The translations under genes were made by a program, and so were the position numbers. From positions 32,466,152 to 32,530,151 of the forward strand of contig OZ034977.1 in NCBI GenBank assembly GCA_964030785.1: a stretch of 64,000 nucleotides of DNA. Reading direction: 5' to 3'. Every line of letters begins with the position of its first letter. The stretch's first letter is position 1. Source of the DNA: Siderastrea siderea (lineage: Eukaryota > Cnidaria > Anthozoa > Scleractinia > Rhizangiidae). The notes under the pieces were generated by a model. It ran no database searches, had not been told where the DNA came from, and saw nothing but the letters and a program-made list of their open reading frames with translations. Below, piece by piece: positions 58,400 to 64,000 of this stretch.

Positions 58400-60290
58400 A
58401 CGCTGTTCAGTTTTCGGAACATGTTTCGATGTTTCAAACACCATCATCAGCCATAATGAATATATACTAAGGTTTACAGAATGATCGTTATTATATATGT
58501 AACAGCCTATACAATGAGCCTTTATAAATTCAAATATACGTAGAATGCAAACTTATTTAAACTAACCAATGAAAATTTAAAAAGAACAATAGTAAAAACC
58601 ACTAAGCTGTAATAGATACGTTTAAAAATGTAACGATAAATTGACATGCTCAACTTGTTTGTTGAGTTCGGGGTTCAATCGTTCGATATAAAAACTCTCC
58701 CTAATTTTAGTTGAGAGAAGGTCTTAGCATAATCAATAATTTTAAAACAGGAGGCATCACAACTGTCTCGGCAATGCCTAGAACAACTGAGATGTCTAAA
58801 AACATGGGAATTTTTGGCCCGAAAAAGATGCTCATTAACACATGTGTGAAAATGCCTATTGGTTTCACCAATATAACGAGCTCCACAGCTCGCACACGTA
58901 AACTAGTACACCAACACGTGATTTAAGAGACTCGGGAATAAAGTCTTTAGGACTAAACATACTGCTTAGTTTGAATGGACAGAATATAACTTTTACATTT
59001 AAATCTTTGCAATACTTATTTATAATAGATGAAATTTTCTTCCCCGTGTAGGATGGATAAAAACCAATATATGGTAGTTTGTAAAAATGGCAGTTGGATA
59101 TATCAGATGTGGAAGTATACTGTTCTGTAGTTTTAACCTTTCTGAGATAACCTTTAACTGACTTGTCAATGAGCCAATTTGGAAATAGATTACGTTTCAA
59201 AATAACAGAAAGGTTTCTGATGTCATTTTGAAAGCCCTGAGTAGTGTTGTTAATTTTGTAGGCTCTGTCTATGAGAGTTTTAATTAAATAATTAGTTAGT
59301 AAACCAGTGTAAGTCTTTTTCCGAAAAACTGAAGTGATACAAGAGCATTGATTGTCAACAGTGCTCTGCTTAGATAACAATACATCTAAAAATGGCAATT
59401 GACCTTTTTCTTCTGTTTCCATTGTGAACTTACTGTTAGGATGGCACATGTTAAGGTATTCAAAAAACATAATGGCATCTTCACTGTTTCTAAAACAACA
59501 AAAAATATCATTTACATATCTGCGATAGTATAGTACTCTAGGAGCGGTGTAATTATCTAACCAAAGCTTTTCATAATGACCCATTAAGAAATTGGCTAAT
59601 ACAGGGGCTAAAGGAGAACCCATAGCTACTCCATCTATTTGATCGTAAAAGCAACCGTTGAATAAAAAATGGGTGTGACTTGTAGCAAAATTGAAAAGTT
59701 CCTTAAGTTGAATTTTACTAAGTTTTAGGTCCGACTCAGTGTTGCTGTCAAAAATGGCATTAACAGCTAAATCAATGGTTTCAGACAAAGGGATATTAGT
59801 AAAAAGACGAGTAACATCATATGAAACCAAAAACATGTCACTGAAATCTATATCTTGAATTTATCTTACAAAAGAAAACTTATCTGTAGCACAAAACTCT
59901 GAGGAAATGTGGGGCATAAATAAAGAACAAAGATACTTGGCTAAGTTGTAGTTATAGGTGCCTATAGATGATACAATAGGTCTAAAAGGAGGTGTAGAAG
60001 AACTGGGATCTTTGACTTTATGTAATTTTGGCAAACTATACAACCTAGCTGGTTGAGAACCGGTAGGATAAATATCACGATATGTATCAGTACCTAAGAG
60101 ACCTTCTTTCTGAAGTTTTCGTAAATAACGTTGTAACTGACCTTCTCTACGTAGGGAATCCCGAACCTTCGAGTTTGGACCGGAGTTCGAGTTCGAGTTC
60201 GAGTTAAGAATCTGGGTCGTTTCCAATGATGATAACAATAGGATGACAGGCCTACACAACTCCTATCCACGTGTAATAACCAGTTCACAG
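58400..60290 (-). mobile_element. Penelope-like retroelement copy (RT plus GIY-YIG), degraded
   Basis: Minus strand, right to left: the RT start (59861-60259: GSQPARLYSLPKLHK, FRPIVSSIGTYNYNLAKYL), the RT body (58865-59836: SYDVTRLFTNIPL, GVAMGSPLAPVLANFLMG, RRYVNDIF) and the GIY-YIG region (about 58640-58865: RYIGETNRHFHTCVNEH, FYIERLNPELNKQVEHV). The catalytic YVDD is changed to YVND, and the frame breaks near 59850 and 58865. A 3' tail with a CTGATGAT...CGAAAC motif follows (58415-58450). Confidence 0.85.
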
Positions 60291-60299
60291 TTTGGCTCG

Positions 60300-60960
60300 A
60301 ACGAGTATGTCTTTTAGGGATCTGCCCCTTTTGTATGCGACCATAGGGGGATCTTAAAATATCTTGTTAAGCAAAGGTTGTTGCTGAATTAAATGCCAGT
60401 TTTGCCTAAGTATTTGCTTTAAATTAGGCACCGATGGACGATATTGTGGGAAGAAAGGCAAGATTCGCGTGTTTTGTTTACGCCTTTGTTGAAGGGCAAG
60501 TTTTCTGCCCTCAAAGTTAATCTCACTGAGGATTGTTGAAATCAGAGTTTCGGGGTACCCTCTTTCCTTGAGATGTGTTTTAAAGTTTGAAACTGCAGTT
60601 TTTTGAACGTAGTTTCTGAGGAGTTTGTCCAGAGAAGCCTTAGTGCTTCGCCTTCAATGAAGCCCTTGTTGACCCCTGGTGGGTGGGAACTAGAGAAATG
60701 TGTGTACTGAAATGTTTCAGTTGGTTTGAAATGCATTTTTATGTCTAATATAGACTCGTTAGCGAATCTTTCGCCTTTGTAAACGCTTGTGTCGAGGAAC
60801 GTAGTATCTGTGTCAGATACTTCAGCCGTAAACTTGATGGTGGGGTGGTGGCTATTTACTTGTTCCATGAATTGCGTGACCTCGTCTTTGTTTGTATTCC
60901 AGATCGAGAATATATCATCAATATATCTTTTCCAGACGAGTGGTTTTACAACGCTACGGT
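60300..60960 (-). mobile_element. Second Penelope-like RT fragment
   Basis: The minus strand reads VWKRYIDDIFSIWNTN (catalytic YIDD intact), EQVNSHHPTIKFTAEVSD, TTFLDTSVYKGERF and HPPGVNKGFIEGEALRLLWTN, then after a frameshift RKLALQQRRKQNTRILPFF-like sequence. It belongs to a different subfamily from its neighbour and lacks an endonuclease. Confidence 0.8.
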
Positions 60961-61079
60961 GTAGGATTTATGATTCTACCGTCCCCATAAAAATGTTGGC
61001 AAAAGCGACTGTTTCCATGTTGGATTCAAATTTGCCCCCAAAATTATATGCCTCTCCGCTTGCGTATGTCACCTAATAA

Positions 61080-61960
61080 TTATTTGTGCTCATCGCACGT
61101 GTGAACAACGTTGTGCTTATTCTTGTTTTTATCTTATGTTTGCGTCGTAGGTGAAAAGAAGCCCATTTCCATTATTGACCGTATGTACAGCAGTAGGCTA
61201 TGCTTTTCTTTTAAAATTTCAATTAGTACATGTCACCTCTTTTTTAGTTTTTGCAACAAAAGTTAAACGCTTATGGCAATAACAAGATTGAATGTTACAA
61301 CTGGTAATAAACGGAAACTATAAAGCAATGAAATGTAATGTTATTTAAGTGAAATGTAGGCACGAAAAAAAAAAGGAAAAAAGAAGAAAGGAATACACTG
61401 ATAAGGCCAATTCGTAATTCTTGCATCTGTTACCTGTAGGCACACCAAAATTAAGGGAACACTTCTCCTTTTCCCCAGGTTGTCCCGTGATGGAGGTTCC
61501 GCTGTAGTGCATGTACTATTAGAGGATGGCTTGTTGATTAGCAAAAGTTTGCATTTTTCATGCACTGAATAGCTGGGTAACAAGTTACTGTTTAGCTGTG
61601 ATTTTGAGCAAGAGTCGGTCAGTACGTCACGCCATCGCAAGGCGTCGGCGGATAACGAATTCTAAGAAGTGTTTTTTCAAGGTATTTGGTCATTTACTGT
61701 TTTGACTGTTTTGTGCTTTAGATTGGTGAAATGCATGAAGATGAACTTCTGAAAAATCGACAGTCCGCGTGCATGGCTAGCACCAGTCCCCAACCTTGTA
61801 TTAAAAATGCGTCCTTCACTACAAATACATTCATCAATTTCAGATACAATTGAACTAACTTCTATCGGTTATTATCGATTATCGATTTCATCGGGCTTTA
61901 CATCAGGTTTCGCAGCGTCTCTTTTGCTCTTTTTCACGGTCATTTACAGATAATTGTGAA
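61080..61960. other. Unassigned spacer
   Basis: AT-rich; no gene recognised. Confidence 0.35.
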
Positions 61961-61977
61961 AATTTCATTGAATTTGT

Positions 61978-62012
61978 AACTCGAACTCGAACTCGAACTC
62001 GAACTCGGGTCC
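61978..62012 (+). repeat. CGAACT microsatellite
   Basis: AACTCG repeated five to six times. The same repeat, inverted and shorter, lies in the neighbouring Penelope copy at about 60184-60203, marking a shared element sequence. Confidence 0.85.
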
Positions 62013-62750
62013 AAACTCGAAGGTTTGGGATTCCCTTGGTGAAGAAGTTCAAATGGCATAAGTAAAACCAAATTTCAAAATGTCAAGTTTGTCATCAGAC
62101 AGTTTGTAAGAAGAAATGTTAACAACTGTGTCTTTGTGCGTAAAAGGAACAAGCTACTTCTCGTGTGTCCTGATGAAGTCGTTGACTTTGCGCTCAACAT
62201 TCTTTTGCGTGACTTTCTTAAGGATAAACAGGTCAATGCTGTTCAAAACATTATCGATCTTCTTCCATTGTTTTCCTAACTCGATGTCAAGTTTCCTCTT
62301 TTCCCATGTTTTTGGACATCTCAGTTGCTCTAGGCATTGCCGAGACAGTTGTGATGCCTCCTGTTTTAAAATTATTGATTATGCTAAGACCTTCTCTCAA
62401 CTTAAAATTAGGGAGAGTTTTCATATCGAACGATTGAACCCCGAACTCAACAAACAAGTTGAGCATGTCAATTTATCGTTACATTTTTAAATGTATCTAT
62501 TACATCTTAGTCGTTTTTACTACTGTTCTTTTTAAATTTTCATCGGTTAGTTTAAATAAGTTTGCATTCTACGTATATTTGAATTTATAAAGGCTCATTG
62601 TATAGGCTGTTACATATATATAATAACGATCATTCTGTAAACCTTAGTATATATTCATTATGGCTGATGATGGTGTTTGAAACATCGAAACGTGTTCCGA
62701 AAACTGAAGCCGGAGCGTTGTTGTGTTTTTAAAAATAATTACAACACTTG
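62013..62750 (+). mobile_element. Inverted Penelope-like tail fragment (GIY-YIG and 3' tail)
   Basis: It is nearly identical, in inverted orientation, to the 3' part of the element at 58400-60290: LSCSRHCRDSCDASCFKIID, HIERLNPELNKQVEHV, then the same tail with GGCTGATGATGGTGTTTGAAAC. The RT is deleted, leaving only the 5' edge and the endonuclease end. Confidence 0.82.
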
Positions 62751-63686
62751 TGCTATCAACACCATATCCTGTAATGCTTTAAACATCAAAATAGCTTCCC
62801 AGGAAGGCGCGATGTTAAACACAACTTGAGTTATGTGGATTCACAGGGAGTCCACAATAATTGAGAAAAGGACTAATAAATAGAATCACAATTATCAACT
62901 TGCGTACGTTGTTCGTTTCCTGTGGTTTTCTTTTGTGTGCAGCATCAAGCTCACAGGGGCACCCAACAATATATATTCGGAAGGCCTAAAATCCCCTGAG
63001 ATATTTGAATTTAATTGCATGCAATGAAAGCTAGAAATTTCTTTTGCGAAACATCACCTCGGACTTTCGTATCAAGAGAACTTATTAGTTCCTATTGTTT
63101 TCGGAGGGACAAATATGTCGTATAGAGTGCAAGATAAGGTCAGCTAGCATTTTTGGAGAGTCAGCAGCAGCTCGGATATTCGGCGGATAGGATTCTGTTT
63201 CCCAATATTTACTGCGGCCTAAATTTTCGGCTAAAAACGCCGAACAGATCAATCTCTATAGCTCTTCAAAAAGCTCTGAAACAATCCAAGTCAGCAGAAA
63301 ATGATATTTCAAGTATTTTGCTATAATGTTCTCCCTGGGTGCCCCGAGCTCATAGATGCTAGAGACAGTACTGTACATGTAGTCTTGAGCTGAGCTGTTT
63401 GTGGTGGTTTGCCTGAGAAACTAGAGCTGGATTTTGGAAAGTAAATTAACTGGCAGTGTGATCGATCAAAGAAAAATGTACGGCTGAATGTAGTCTGGCG
63501 AAAATAACTGCAACTCTTGCACAGAGGTCTGTAGTACAGGTCCATGAGAATTTGAAATGTCAATGCCTGAAAGGAGTAAGAGCATCAGTTATTCTTCTAA
63601 GCGAGCATTATGCATTAGCGTTGTATTTTTCAAAGTTGGCAAGCAAATCTAGTTTTTTTAAAAATGAACAACTACTTTCAGTTTGA
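62751..63686. other. Unassigned spacer
   Basis: No gene or repeat was recognised. Confidence 0.35.
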
Positions 63687-63729
63687 CACAAGACATGTTT
63701 CGATCGTTCAACGATCATCATCAGTTGTG
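63687..63729 (-). ncRNA. Candidate hammerhead ribozyme
   Basis: On the minus strand: CACAA (stem I) - CTGATGA core - extra T - GATCGT/ACGATC stem II with TGA loop - GAAAC - AT - GTC cleavage triplet - TTGTG (stem I). Stem I is 5 bp, stem II 6 bp, and stem III only 2 bp, as in the short retroelement hammerheads. The single extra U before stem II departs from the strict consensus. Related, weaker motifs occur in both Penelope tails. Confidence 0.55.
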
Positions 63730-63804
63730 AGTTCGTTTACAATTGCGGTTTGAATTTGTACAAGCAATGGCGTAACATTTCAAACGGGATGTTACTAAAA
63801 CGAG

Positions 63805-63832
63805 GAATGGGGAATGGGGAATGGGGAATGAG
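63805..63832. repeat. GGAATGGGGAAT tandem repeat
   Basis: Four near-identical GGAATGG-type units in tandem. Confidence 0.8.
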
Positions 63833-64000
63833 AAATAGTGGTCAGCGGTAATACCAACAAAATTAAGTTGGAGTCTACGCGGTACGGCAAAGAGACGAGG
63901 ATTGCACGTGGTAAGTGAAAGATGGAAGGTAAGAATGTTTATCAGTCAGTTTTTCCCGAGTTTTTGGAATTATTGACTTTCTATGTATTAAAATTAACCA

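Overview
The window looks like nuclear DNA of an anthozoan cnidarian (stony coral or sea anemone). It is AT-rich, repeat-dense intergenic sequence holding a few animal genes: a single-exon rhodopsin-like GPCR, three exons of a thymine-DNA glycosylase-like gene, and a two-microprotein locus resembling SMIM4/UQCC5 and C12orf73/UQCC6. The mobile-element background is Ty3/gypsy, an L1/Tx1-like LINE, Penelope-like elements with GIY-YIG endonuclease tails, a tRNA-derived SINE and many DNA-transposon derivatives. The species call rests on gene and repeat style only; no search was run.

The dominant feature is a complete Polinton/Maverick (adintovirus-like) element at 4151..26566. It is 22,416 bp, has 272-bp terminal inverted repeats with one mismatch, starts with AG, and is flanked by the 6-bp target-site duplication TCCCAG. 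It carries the full Polinton set: protein-primed DNA polymerase B, chromodomain integrase, packaging ATPase, adenain/Ulp1-like protease, double jelly-roll major capsid protein (one frameshift) and penton-type minor capsid protein in three paralogous copies. It also has a PLA2-domain protein, several small basic core-like proteins, a Gly-rich protein, a two-TM protein and a class II tRNA-like gene. The accessory genes are an overlapping early pair (acidic protein and basic-repeat protein with acidic tail), a tandem GRF zinc-finger protein, a SLOG-fold protein, a three-ORF unit ending in a RING protein, and unknowns.

Layout: 1-571 gypsy integrase remnant; 1174-3895 LINE reverse transcriptase (minus); 4145-26572 Polinton with TSDs; 26601-27321 LINE endonuclease (plus), probably the inverted 5' half of the same LINE; 28180-29325 GPCR; 29.7-33 kb satellite and DNA elements; 34090-40281 bicistronic UQCC5/UQCC6-like locus (minus) with a SINE and another DNA element in its long intron; 41-44 kb composite DNA element with a LINE fragment and a 380-bp foldback; 44768-49467 TDG-like exons with MITE-like inserts; 49.6-57.7 kb further transposon derivatives; 58.2-62.8 kb several Penelope-like fragments; and a hammerhead-ribozyme-like motif near 63.7 kb.

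In the Polinton most virion genes form one leftward block (10.5-22.2 kb). Many have their own TATA-like box about 35-65 bp before the ATG, sometimes inside the previous gene. The two control-type gene pairs near the ends (PolB/early gene; 23999 gene/tricistron) share an inverted copy of the same bidirectional promoter. Several small basic virion proteins share a QRGG motif that may be the protease processing site.
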